A stretch of DNA of 64,000 nt from Sphingobacterium corticibacterium (GTDB lineage Bacteria; Bacteroidota; Bacteroidia; Sphingobacteriales; Sphingobacteriaceae), in assembly GCF_004208525.1 (NCBI RefSeq), contig NZ_SGIT01000007.1:1-64000 (forward strand). Direction: 5' to 3'. The position numbers were made by a program, and so were the translations under genes. Shown here piece after piece: positions 33,780 to 42,690 of this stretch (the stretch's first letter is position 1; the number at the start of each line of letters is the position of its first letter). Under the pieces are notes generated by a model, which worked only from the letters and a program-made list of their open reading frames with translations, was not told the DNA's origin and did not search any database.

Positions 33780-35213
33780 ATGGGTATATATAAAGTGGTT
33801 CTCCCAAGAATGGGAGAAAGTGTTTCCGAAGCCACCATTACAAAATGGGTGAAGGCAATCGGAGATTCGGTTGAGGAGGATGATCCAATTGTAGAAATAG
33901 CGACAGACAAAGTCGATTCTGATGTTCCCGCTCCGGTGACAGGAAAGTTATCCAAGATTTTTTTTGAAGAAAACCAAGTCGCACAAGTGGGCGATGTGAT
34001 CGCATGGATTGAGGTAGAAGGGGAAACAAATGAAGATACCACTACGCCTGATACAGAAGAGGTGGCGGATGCGGTTAGTCAACCTGAGCCGGAAGTATCT
34101 CCAGATATAGAAGAGCATAATGTGATAGAGGAAGAGCTTTTGAACAAGGTTTCTGCTGCAGAGGAAAGAGGAGTTTCCACACAACAGATCCCCGGTACGG
34201 AACTATTGGAACAGGAATTGCGTGAAAAAACAGTCTTACATTCCGGTTCTCGTTTTTATTCTCCTTTGGTCAAGAATATTGCACAGGAAGAAGGTCTAAG
34301 CCAGGCAGAGTTAGATAGTATCATTGGTACAGGAGCAGAAGGTCGGGTAACCAAGCAGGATATTTTAGATTATCTCGGAAAACGTTCCGCGCAAGATCCA
34401 CGAGTTGAATCAGAAGAAATAGCCGTTAAAACAGCGTCATCAGATCAACATGTAATCACGCCTCCTTCGAAAGAAAAGGAGAATACCCCGAAAATAACAG
34501 CACCTGGTGATGAAATTGTAGAAATGGATCGCATGCGTAGGCTCATAGCAGATCACATGGTGCATAGTGTTAAAACATCGCCACACGTTGCTTCCTTTGT
34601 GGAAGCCGACGTAACAAATTTGGTCAATTGGAGAAATAAGATAAAAGATAGTTATAAAAAGCGAGAAGGCGAAAATATTACCTTTACGCCTATTTTTATT
34701 GAGGCTGTTAGTAAAGCGTTACGCGATTTTCCGATGGTCAACGTATCCGTTGATGGGCATCATATTATCAAGCGGAAGAATATTAATATCGGCATGGCGG
34801 CGGCATTACCTTCCGGTAATTTGATTGTTCCCGTTATCAAAAATGCTGACCAGTTGAGTTTAGTGGGATTGAGTAAGGCAGTCAATGATTTAGCACAGCG
34901 AAGTAGACAGAATCAATTAAAACCCGATGATACCCAAGGTGGAACTTTTACCTTTACCAATATTGGTGCTTTCGGGAATATCATGGGCGTACCCATTATC
35001 AACCAACCGCAAGCAGCTATTTTGGCTGTAGGTACGATTAAGAAAAAGCCGGCTGTTTTAGAAACAGAACATGGCGATGTGATTGCCATTCGTCACATGA
35101 TGTACTTGTCGATGTCCTACGATCACCGCGTCATTGATGGCGCGTTAGGCGGCACTTTTCTGAAACGTGTTGCGGATTATCTGGAAAATTGGGATATAAA
35201 TAGGGAGATTTAA
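33780..35213 (+). CDS. 2-oxoacid dehydrogenase E2 (dihydrolipoamide acyltransferase)
   Basis: This 477-residue E2 has an N-terminal lipoyl domain (lipoyl Lys44 in EIATDKVDSD), an acidic linker, an E3/E1-binding domain at about 160-200 (SRFYSPLVKNIAQEEGLSQ), and the C-terminal catalytic acyltransferase domain with His449 in MSYDHRVIDGALGG. It acylates CoA within a pyruvate or branched-chain 2-oxoacid complex; the E1 genes are not adjacent, so the substrate cannot be decided. A -7-like TATTTTTG lies at 33685-33692. Confidence 0.9.
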   Translation: MGIYKVVLPRMGESVSEATITKWVKAIGDSVEEDDPIVEIATDKVDSDVPAPVTGKLSKIFFEENQVAQVGDVIAWIEVEGETNEDTTTPDTEEVADAVSQPEPEVSPDIEEHNVIEEELLNKVSAAEERGVSTQQIPGTELLEQELREKTVLHSGSRFYSPLVKNIAQEEGLSQAELDSIIGTGAEGRVTKQDILDYLGKRSAQDPRVESEEIAVKTASSDQHVITPPSKEKENTPKITAPGDEIVEMDRMRRLIADHMVHSVKTSPHVASFVEADVTNLVNWRNKIKDSYKKREGENITFTPIFIEAVSKALRDFPMVNVSVDGHHIIKRKNINIGMAAALPSGNLIVPVIKNADQLSLVGLSKAVNDLAQRSRQNQLKPDDTQGGTFTFTNIGAFGNIMGVPIINQPQAAILAVGTIKKKPAVLETEHGDVIAIRHMMYLSMSYDHRVIDGALGGTFLKRVADYLENWDINREI

Positions 35214-35260
35214 ATAACAAAAAGCGGCGGATAAGACACCCGCCGCTTTTTGTTATTTAA
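35210..35260 (+). terminator. Bidirectional terminator after E2
   Basis: A perfect 21-bp stem (left arm 35210-35230, right arm 35240-35260, core AAAAAGCGGCGG with CCGCCGCTTTTT) with a 9-nt loop lies between convergent genes. Both stop codons are in or near the stem. Confidence 0.94.
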
Positions 35261-35546
35261 TATTGTTAATAGCCTCTTGTTCGCGCAATTTATCGATGTT
35301 ATTCTTATCACTGTATTCTTCCGTTTTTTCCTGAAAAGACTCCAATATTTCCCTGATAGAATCAGCATTATCCGCTGTTCGCTGATAGATATCCGGCATT
35401 TTGGATTCGATTAGTTTATCCCCCAACTCGATGTTGTCTACTTCAATTTTGCCTATCTTTTCTAAAACAGCCTGCTGACTATTTCGTACGTCTTCCAATT
35501 CTCGGCCGATCTTCTCCATCAGATCGAATTTTTTCAATTTGTCCAT
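35253..35546 (-). CDS. Small coiled-coil protein, unknown
   Basis: This 97-residue, highly charged helical protein (MDKLKKFDLMEKIGRELEDV, many Glu/Lys/Asp, few aromatics) has heptad-like spacing of Leu and Ile, so it is probably a coiled coil. There is no signal peptide or membrane segment. I do not recognise the family. It has its own terminator and no close upstream partner; the 238-nt gap upstream to 35785 shows no clear signals. Confidence 0.65.
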   Translation of the reverse strand: MDKLKKFDLMEKIGRELEDVRNSQQAVLEKIGKIEVDNIELGDKLIESKMPDIYQRTADNADSIREILESFQEKTEEYSDKNNIDKLREQEAINNIK

Positions 35547-35784
35547 ATCACACTTTGTTTTAGTTCCTTATAATAAAACGTATTTGTAGACGATTTGTTT
35601 TAAATGTGGCTTGTCGCTGTATTTAAGGGCGAGCGGCAGCGTTCGTATGCAAATGAAAAGTTTCTCGCGAATACCCTGCAGTTTGTGGGAAATTACGTTT
35701 GTTTGTTGGTGAAAAAAGTATTTTATTAAAATGAGGTTTAGATACGAAAATCCATTATTTTAGTCGGGTAATTAAATCACTAAA

Positions 35785-36948
35785 ATGACAGCATCCTTTC
35801 AACGCGCGAAGTTTGTTTCGAAACTTCCCGAGACAGAGATCAGTATATTCTCCCGCATGTCGGCTTTGGCCCAAGAACATAAAGCTATTAATTTATCGCA
35901 AGGGTTTCCCAATTATCCGACATCCGAAAAGTTAATTGCTCTAGTAGACCACTATATGCGTAAAGGATGTAACCAATATGCACCCATGCCGGGTATATTC
36001 CCCCTTAGGGAAGTTTTGGCAGAAAAGATTCATATGCTTTATCAGGTGGATGTGGATGTAGAAAAAGAAATAACCATTACCTCAGGTGGCACGCAAGCAC
36101 TCTTTACGGCAATAGCAACACTTATCCGTCCGGGAGATGAAGTCATTGTCTTCGAACCGGCCTATGATTCCTATAGACCTAGCGTCGAACTTTTTGGAGG
36201 GAAAGTCGTTCCGGTTACGTTAAAAGCACCTCATTTCACGATTGATTGGAAGGAAGTAGAAACGTTGATTTCGCCTCGGACAAAGCTTATCATTGTTAAT
36301 AACCCCACCAATCCATCCACTAAGATTTGGAAGAAAAGAGATTTCGAAGCCTTGGGAAAATTAGTACAGGATACCTCGATTACGATATTGGGCGATGAGG
36401 TGTACGAACATATTGTCTACGACAATCAAATCCACTGGTCTTTATTGCAGTTCCCGACGTTATGGGAACGGAGTTTTGTGGTGGCTTCATTCGGGAAATT
36501 ATTGCATACGACCGGTTGGAAATTGGGTTATGTGGCGGCGCCGGCTTATCTAACGACCGAATTCCGAAAAATTCACCAATTTAATGTATTCAGTGCCAAT
36601 ACACCCATGCAGTTTGCGATTGCAGACTATATCCGGGACAAGGATAGTTATCTAAGTTTACCTGCTTTTTTTCAAGAAAAGCGTGACCTGTTTATAGAGG
36701 GGTTGAAAGCTAGCCGATTCCAGAGCCTGCCTTGCGAGGGTACCTATTTTTTATTGATGGATTACGCGCCAATCAGCGACTTGCCTGAATTGGCCTATGC
36801 TACCCAATTGACCACCCAATTTAAGGTGGCTACTGTTCCTGTTTCCGCATTTTACGCTTCCTCTTGTGATCAACGTCTACTTCGTATCTGCTTCGCCAAG
36901 GATAAGGATACGCTCAATAGGGCATTGGACCTATTAATAAAAATATAA
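35785..36948 (+). CDS. Methionine aminotransferase (class I/II, KAT/YbdL type)
   Basis: A 387-residue fold-type I PLP aminotransferase. PLP is held by Lys238 (SFGKLLHTTGWKLGY). Other visible residues are SQGFPNYPTSEKL, the NPTNPSTKIW motif, and GDEVYEHIVYDN. The C-terminal Arg for the substrate carboxylate is in LRICFAKD. YbdL-type enzymes use methionine or kynurenine. It likely closes methionine salvage (ketomethiobutyrate to methionine) by analogy. Confidence 0.88.
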   Translation: MTASFQRAKFVSKLPETEISIFSRMSALAQEHKAINLSQGFPNYPTSEKLIALVDHYMRKGCNQYAPMPGIFPLREVLAEKIHMLYQVDVDVEKEITITSGGTQALFTAIATLIRPGDEVIVFEPAYDSYRPSVELFGGKVVPVTLKAPHFTIDWKEVETLISPRTKLIIVNNPTNPSTKIWKKRDFEALGKLVQDTSITILGDEVYEHIVYDNQIHWSLLQFPTLWERSFVVASFGKLLHTTGWKLGYVAAPAYLTTEFRKIHQFNVFSANTPMQFAIADYIRDKDSYLSLPAFFQEKRDLFIEGLKASRFQSLPCEGTYFLLMDYAPISDLPELAYATQLTTQFKVATVPVSAFYASSCDQRLLRICFAKDKDTLNRALDLLIKI

Positions 36949-36970
36949 AATATATAAGGTTGACTAGGGA

Positions 36971-38335
36971 TCACCCAAACCTATCGATCCGCTGCCAGAT
37001 AATACTACGGTAGCGCGTATACAACAATATCGAAGAAGTCAGCAATCCGAGCGAAAGCCCATACCAAACACCCTGCACCCCCATATTGAAATAGATGCCC
37101 AAAAGATATGCTACGGGGATGCCAACAATCCAGTAAGCAATGAAAGTGATCAATGTGGGCACATTCACATCTCCCATTCCGCGGAGAACCCCCAGTCCGA
37201 CAACCTGCGTGCCATCAAACAGCTGGAACAGTCCGGCAATGATTAAGAGTTGCGCGGAAAGGCTGATAACAGCCTGGTCGTCACTGATTATCCGGGGCAG
37301 ATATTGGTTGAAGACCGCAAAAATTACCGCACAGATCAACATGAAGACAATAACCAGGTGATAAGAAACGTTAGCAAACTTCTTTACACGCATCATGTTG
37401 CGTCGACCATAACTATGACCGGTCTTAATCGTTGCCGCAGAAGCGATACCACTTGCCATCATATAGGTCATAGCAGCTAGGGTAATGGCAACCTGATGGC
37501 TGGCCTGTTCCACGGCACCAATTTTTCCGGCGATAAGTGATGCCGCAGCAAAGGAACCGACTTCAAATACATATTGTAGCGCCATCGGGGCACCGATTTT
37601 AAAAATGCTCTTCACTCGGGAAAGCTCGGCATGGAAAAATGAAAACGTTTTGGTGTACAGGCTGAACCGTTTAGACCGGAGGACATAAAAAGACATCGCC
37701 AGCATCATCAAAACCCGGTCAATTAGCGTGGCATATCCGACACCCACAATACCCATTGGTTTGATACCGAACATACCTTTTACAAAGATAATCGCCAAAA
37801 TCACGTTCAGTACATTGCCCCAGATCGTGATGTTCATCGCCTGCCGTGTAAAGCCCAGCCCCTCGGCAAACTGTTTAAAGGTGTTGAATGCCATCAGCGG
37901 GATAACGGAGAACATCAATACCCATAAATAAGGTTTTGCCGTTTCCACGACTTGGGGATCCTGATCAAGATGTCCCATGGCGTACATCGACCCAAAGCCA
38001 ATGAGACCAAACAGCATAACAGCAGTGGCAATATTTAACCACAGGCTGCTGGAAAGCAATTTTCCACATGTTTCCATGTCACCTTTGCCGTTGGCTTGGG
38101 CGATAAGTGGCGTCAGACCATAGGAAACACCCAGCCCGATCACCATCACTACGATAAACACCGAGTGTACAAGGGAAACCGCTGCCAGCGGAATGGTTCC
38201 GGCAAATTTACCCACCACCACGGTGTCTGCGGTTTGCACAAGTGTATGCCCCAGTTGTGCAATGATAATAGGTCCTGCCAATGCAAAAGCATTCCAGTAA
38301 AAATGCTTGTTTTGTTTGTAGTAATGATGTAACAT
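36971..38335 (-). CDS. MATE-family multidrug/cation efflux transporter
   Basis: A 454-residue inner-membrane transporter with 12 predicted helices in two homologous halves, starting ALAGPIIIAQLGHTLVQTADTVVVGKF and with the second half from about residue 240 (IGAPMALQYVFEVGSFAAASLIAGKIGA). MATE proteins export cationic drugs or metabolites using a sodium or proton gradient. The start MLHHYYKQNKHFYW (38335) is preferred to 38353. It converges with the aminotransferase gene (22 nt). Confidence 0.93.
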   Translation of the reverse strand: MLHHYYKQNKHFYWNAFALAGPIIIAQLGHTLVQTADTVVVGKFAGTIPLAAVSLVHSVFIVVMVIGLGVSYGLTPLIAQANGKGDMETCGKLLSSSLWLNIATAVMLFGLIGFGSMYAMGHLDQDPQVVETAKPYLWVLMFSVIPLMAFNTFKQFAEGLGFTRQAMNITIWGNVLNVILAIIFVKGMFGIKPMGIVGVGYATLIDRVLMMLAMSFYVLRSKRFSLYTKTFSFFHAELSRVKSIFKIGAPMALQYVFEVGSFAAASLIAGKIGAVEQASHQVAITLAAMTYMMASGIASAATIKTGHSYGRRNMMRVKKFANVSYHLVIVFMLICAVIFAVFNQYLPRIISDDQAVISLSAQLLIIAGLFQLFDGTQVVGLGVLRGMGDVNVPTLITFIAYWIVGIPVAYLLGIYFNMGVQGVWYGLSLGLLTSSILLYTRYRSIIWQRIDRFG

Positions 38336-38455
38336 AGTGTTTCGCGTGTGCAAAGATAATCGTTTTTGTTACTAAATATTTACATCAAAATTTGGAAGAA
38401 ACATAAATTTACGCTTACCTTTATCTTTCGATAAAAAGTTAAGGAGAAGGATAAA

Positions 38456-38962
38456 ATGACTTTAGGATTCTTGAATATCGGTACACAGGAGATGGTGCTT
38501 ATTGTTATCGTCATTTTGCTGTTGTTTGGAGGGAAGAAATTACCGGAATTGGCGAGAGGATTAGGACGCGGGATTCGCGAATTTAAAGATGCCTCTGACG
38601 GTATAAAACGAGAAATTTCAGATCAGATAAATAATTTTGAAAAGGATTTGGACGTAACCGTAGAGGATACACCTGCTACTAAAACCCGATCCCAAACAAT
38701 CGCAGACGAAATTAATCAGCCAAAAGAAGAAGCCGTTGGCGAGGAGAAGGAGGAAACAAAAAAGGAGTTTCCGAAGTTTAGTACGCCAGAGAATGCGGTG
38801 CAACATCATCCCGGTGTGCAACCATCTTCCGGAGACGAACATTACACCTATGGGTATAATGATCACTTTGCGAATGAAGAGAGCAGTGCGGATACATCAG
38901 AAGGGGCGGCTGTGCAAACCAATACAACGGCTTCTGACGAGGAGCAATCTAAAAATGTTTAA
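38456..38962 (+). CDS. tatA: Twin-arginine translocase subunit TatA/E with long C-terminal tail
   Basis: A 168-residue TatA-type protein. The N-terminal helix (QEMVLIVIVILLLFGGKKLPE) is followed by the amphipathic helix LARGLGRGIREFKDASDG, with the FG hinge conserved; this part forms the Tat export pore. The tail of about 110 residues is acidic, Glu/Ser/Thr-rich and probably disordered; typical TatA is 60-100 residues. tatC is not in the window. It is followed by tex, with a hairpin between. Confidence 0.88.
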   Translation: MTLGFLNIGTQEMVLIVIVILLLFGGKKLPELARGLGRGIREFKDASDGIKREISDQINNFEKDLDVTVEDTPATKTRSQTIADEINQPKEEAVGEEKEETKKEFPKFSTPENAVQHHPGVQPSSGDEHYTYGYNDHFANEESSADTSEGAAVQTNTTASDEEQSKNV

Positions 38963-38986
38963 ATTTATTACCGTATAATACCATTG

Positions 38987-39021
38987 TAAAAGCTGTTGGT
39001 AACTCCTGCAGCTTTCTTTTT
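38987..39021 (+). terminator. Terminator after tatA
   Basis: AAAGCTG pairs with CAGCTTT and is followed by CTTTTTTT. It ends 15-16 nt before the tex ATG, so tex may need readthrough or a promoter overlapping it. Confidence 0.6.
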
Positions 39022-39036
39022 TACTTCACTTAAAAT

Positions 39037-41271
39037 ATGACATACGAAATTATTATTTCGCAAGAACTGGGGGTAAATAGCCGCCAGGTATCCACGACTA
39101 TCAGTTTATTGGACGACGGTGCAACTGTTCCGTTCATTGCCCGTTATCGTAAGGAGATGACCGGCAGTTTGGATGAAGTGCAAATTACCACCATCCGGGA
39201 CCGCGTACAGCAACTGCGTGATTTAGATAAACGTAAAGAAGCGGTCTTGAAATCTATTACGGAGCAAGGGAAATTAACACCGGAGCTGGCGCAGCAAATC
39301 CAGGAAGCGGAGACAATGGCCATTCTGGAAGATATTTATCTGCCGTTCAAACCGAAACGCAAAACCCGTGCATCAATGGCAAGAGAAAAAGGCCTACAAC
39401 CGTTGGCTGATCGATTGCTGTTACAAGAAAAAGATGATATATTCATGTTAGCAGCCGATTTTATCGATTCGGAGAAAGGCGTAACATCAGCAGAAGAGGC
39501 GCTAGCAGGTGCACGCGATATTATAGCAGAACAAATTGCGGAAGACGCGGAAGTTCGTGCGAAAGCCCGGAAAATATTTTTGGATAAAGGTTTGTTTGTT
39601 TCGCGTGTTGTTCCTGGAAAAGAGGACAATGCGTTAAAATATAAAGATTATTTTGATTGGTCGGAACCGCTTAAAGATGCACCGTCTCATCGGGTATTGG
39701 CGATGCGCCGTGGCGAAAAGGAAGAAATGCTTTATCTTGATATTGCTGTAGACGAGGAAACGGTGCTTTCAGTCATCGAAAATAGCTATATAAAAGCCGC
39801 CAATGAAGCTGCTGCACACGTAAAGACCGCTTTACAAGACAGCTATAAAAGGTTGTTGAAACCGTCGATGGAAACCGAGGTACGTGTGTTGACCCGTCAA
39901 AAAGCCGATGAAGAAGCCATCCGTGTGTTTGCGGACAATGTCCGTCAACTGTTGTTGGCCGCACCTCTAGGACAGAAGCGGTTATTAGCAATTGATCCGG
40001 GATTCCGTACAGGGTGTAAAACGGTCGTTTTGGATGCTCAAGGCGCATTATTAGAGAATACGACCATCTTTCCGCATAATGGTGCGGGAGGCATAGCAGA
40101 AGCCGCAAAAACAGTAGAACTTTTGGTAAAACGCTACGATGTGGAAGCGATAGCTGTCGGTAACGGCACAGCTGGCCGGGAAACAGAAGAATTTGTCCGC
40201 AAATTAGGATTAAAAGATGTTACCGTCGTTATGGTGAACGAATCGGGCGCTTCCATTTATTCTGCTTCGGAAGTAGCTCGAGAAGAATTTCCGGACTACG
40301 ATGTGACCGTTCGTGGAGCGATATCTATCGGAAGAAGACTAATGGATCCCTTAGCAGAATTAGTGAAAATTGATCCTAAGTCCATTGGCGTAGGGCAATA
40401 CCAACACGATGTCGATCAAAACAAATTGCAAAGCTCATTGGACGATACCGTCATTTCTTGCGTAAATGCAGTGGGTGTGGAGTTGAATACAGCATCTAAA
40501 CAAATTTTGGCGTATGTCTCCGGGCTTGGACCGTCTCTCGCACAACAAATTGTGAACTATCGCGGGACGAACGGACCGTTCAAATCACGCAAGGAGCTTA
40601 AAAAGGTTCCGCGTTTAGGAGATAAGGCCTTTGAGCAGGCTGCCGGTTTCCTCCGTATCCGTCATGGCGAACATCCGTTGGATGCTTCTGCTGTGCACCC
40701 GGAACGTTATGTGCTCGTGGAGCAGATGGCAAAAGACCTGCAAGCCAGTGTACAAGATTTACTAACCAATGAAGCATTACGCAAACAAATAGATTTAAAG
40801 CGCTATGTTTCGGATGAAGTTGGGCTTCCTACCTTAAACGATATTATTGGGGAGTTGTCCAAACCAGGACGTGACCCGCGGGAGCAATTCGAAGAGTTTA
40901 AGTTTACGGATGGCGTGAACAGCGTTAGCGATTTGCGCATTGGTATGAAACTGCCTGGTATTGTCACCAATATCACTAATTTTGGGGCATTTGTTGATAT
41001 AGGTGTTCACCAAGATGGTTTGGTACATCTGAGCCAGCTTGCCAATCGCTTTGTCTCTGATCCGAATGAGGTTGTTAAGGTGCAGCAGCATGTTATGGTG
41101 ACGGTAACGGAAATCGATGAAAGACGAAACCGTATCGGTTTGTCGATGAAAAGTGAAGACAAACCGGCATCCCGAAAACTTCATGATAACCAACGAAAAG
41201 CGAAGACTAAGGCTCCCGAAACCGATATGGCAAGTAAATTAGCGGCGTTGGCAAGCAAATTTAAAGCATAA
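39037..41271 (+). CDS. tex: Tex-family RNA-binding transcription accessory protein
   Basis: A 744-residue Tex protein. The N-terminal region holds the Tex/YqgF-like fold (QLLLAAPLGQKRLLAIDPGF, with RTGCKTVVLD). It has a helix-hairpin-helix segment (QILAYVSGLGPSLAQQIVNY), and a C-terminal S1 RNA-binding domain (about 640-715: MKLPGIVTNITNFGAFVDIG). Tex proteins bind nucleic acid and influence transcription and stress tolerance. Length and order match the family. Confidence 0.95.
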   Translation: MTYEIIISQELGVNSRQVSTTISLLDDGATVPFIARYRKEMTGSLDEVQITTIRDRVQQLRDLDKRKEAVLKSITEQGKLTPELAQQIQEAETMAILEDIYLPFKPKRKTRASMAREKGLQPLADRLLLQEKDDIFMLAADFIDSEKGVTSAEEALAGARDIIAEQIAEDAEVRAKARKIFLDKGLFVSRVVPGKEDNALKYKDYFDWSEPLKDAPSHRVLAMRRGEKEEMLYLDIAVDEETVLSVIENSYIKAANEAAAHVKTALQDSYKRLLKPSMETEVRVLTRQKADEEAIRVFADNVRQLLLAAPLGQKRLLAIDPGFRTGCKTVVLDAQGALLENTTIFPHNGAGGIAEAAKTVELLVKRYDVEAIAVGNGTAGRETEEFVRKLGLKDVTVVMVNESGASIYSASEVAREEFPDYDVTVRGAISIGRRLMDPLAELVKIDPKSIGVGQYQHDVDQNKLQSSLDDTVISCVNAVGVELNTASKQILAYVSGLGPSLAQQIVNYRGTNGPFKSRKELKKVPRLGDKAFEQAAGFLRIRHGEHPLDASAVHPERYVLVEQMAKDLQASVQDLLTNEALRKQIDLKRYVSDEVGLPTLNDIIGELSKPGRDPREQFEEFKFTDGVNSVSDLRIGMKLPGIVTNITNFGAFVDIGVHQDGLVHLSQLANRFVSDPNEVVKVQQHVMVTVTEIDERRNRIGLSMKSEDKPASRKLHDNQRKAKTKAPETDMASKLAALASKFKA

Positions 41272-41275
41272 AAGA

Positions 41276-41307
41276 AAGGGCAGATTGTTATGTCTGCCCT
41301 TATTTTT
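41276..41307 (+). terminator. Bidirectional terminator between tex and susD
   Basis: AAGGGCAGA pairs with TCTGCCCTT around an 8-nt loop, followed by ATTTTT on the plus strand. It separates convergent genes. Confidence 0.85.
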
Positions 41308-42670
41308 AATATCCTGGATTTTGCTCTAAAATATCCGGGCGGAGATTGATTTGTGCGGTTGGGATCGGGTAAACAAATCCATTTTCATTCGCTAAAGTCC
41401 CGTATTTTTCCAATGCTAATCCTGTTCGGCAGAAATCAAACCAGGTTTCCCCCTCAAAAAGAAGTTCCCTTTCTTTTTCTTCTTGTATAAACTTTACAAA
41501 GCTGTCCACCGTGGTAAATTCACTCTTTTCTTTGGTTACTCCTGCTCGTGTCAACACCTTTTGGAGTGAACTGAATGCCAGATCACTTACACTATTACTA
41601 GCTCTTGCCTCTGCTTCTGCATGAATAAGTAAGATTTCTGCCAGACGGATGATAGGCAGATTCTGGCTCGGTGGAGTTGCGTTCGGGAATTTTCCCATAT
41701 AGTAACGATCATTTGATCCGTGAAATATCGAGAAATCTTGCCTTTTATCGCCCTCTTCGAATAGCGCTCGAATGGAAGCGTCTACATAAAATAACATGCT
41801 GGCGTTATCATTACTTACTGATGCTAGGGTGTTGGTCGTTTGATCATCAAACTGCAACTCAAAAATAGATTCAGCTGTATTTTCGGAAGACCAGATACTA
41901 CCGAAATTGTCTGCTAACTGAAAATTTTCGGAGTTTATGATTTCTGCGGCGGCGTTTGCCGCTAAAGCGTAGTCATCTGTAATCGACGCTTGATAAAGAT
42001 AAACTTTCGCCAATAAGGCCTGTGCGGCCGCCTTTGTAGCTCTCCCCTTAGTCGCTTCGGTATTTTCATGCACCTCGGGAAGCTCTGTTATGCTTTCCGT
42101 GAGGTCTTTTACCAGTTGCTCGTATATGGCGGAAGGTTCAGACTGTGGAATAGCTACATCTTCGTCTTCCGTAGTAGCTGTCAGCTTTAAGGGCACGCGA
42201 CCAAAAGCACGTACCAGAAAGAAATAGTTTAATGCACGTACAAATTTGGCCTCACCAATAAACTGTGCCCGCTTCTCTTCAGAGATCGTGTTTTCGGGCA
42301 TTTCAGCGACCTCGGCAATAATGTTATTGGCGGCGTTGATGGTAGAATAAATGCCCTGCCATGCATTGGCTACCCAAGGGTTGGTCGCTGCAAGGTTGTG
42401 TGTCTTGAAATTTTCGTATTCCGGAAATATCGAGGCATGAGAAACATGCCCAGCAGAAAATTCAGGAACAATGACCATTGTCTGTCCGTAGGTAAACGAG
42501 CTCGTCATGGTACGGTACATGCCTATTACGGCGGAATTCGCATTGGTTTCCGAATTGAAATAGCTATCGTTGGTAACTTGCGCAAGCGGTTCCCTGTCGA
42601 GGAAGCTGTCGCAAGACGTAAATCCTGCGAGTAGTAAGATAGCGAAAGATAATTTATATATCGTGTTCAT
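41306..42670 (-). CDS. RagB/SusD-family nutrient-binding lipoprotein
   Basis: A 454-residue surface lipoprotein. The lipobox FTSC (Cys20 from the chosen start) is followed by DSFLDREPLAQVTNDSYF, the usual SusD opening, then tetratricopeptide-like helices (LAAKV-type segments such as KAAAQALLAKVYLYQAS) and the ending RLAEILLIHAEAEARA and LFEGETWFDFCRTG. It captures an unknown oligomer, with SusC forming the TonB-dependent channel. The start is at 42670 (MNTIYKLSF), 20 nt after susC. Confidence 0.93.
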   Translation of the reverse strand: MNTIYKLSFAILLLAGFTSCDSFLDREPLAQVTNDSYFNSETNANSAVIGMYRTMTSSFTYGQTMVIVPEFSAGHVSHASIFPEYENFKTHNLAATNPWVANAWQGIYSTINAANNIIAEVAEMPENTISEEKRAQFIGEAKFVRALNYFFLVRAFGRVPLKLTATTEDEDVAIPQSEPSAIYEQLVKDLTESITELPEVHENTEATKGRATKAAAQALLAKVYLYQASITDDYALAANAAAEIINSENFQLADNFGSIWSSENTAESIFELQFDDQTTNTLASVSNDNASMLFYVDASIRALFEEGDKRQDFSIFHGSNDRYYMGKFPNATPPSQNLPIIRLAEILLIHAEAEARASNSVSDLAFSSLQKVLTRAGVTKEKSEFTTVDSFVKFIQEEKERELLFEGETWFDFCRTGLALEKYGTLANENGFVYPIPTAQINLRPDILEQNPGY

Positions 42671-42690
42671 AAGAATGTGCATTTAACAGA

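Noticed and set aside
35550..35565. ACTTTG half-site upstream of the small coiled-coil gene.
   Set aside because: The second half is GTTCC, not CAAAGT, so it is not a copy of the creD operator.
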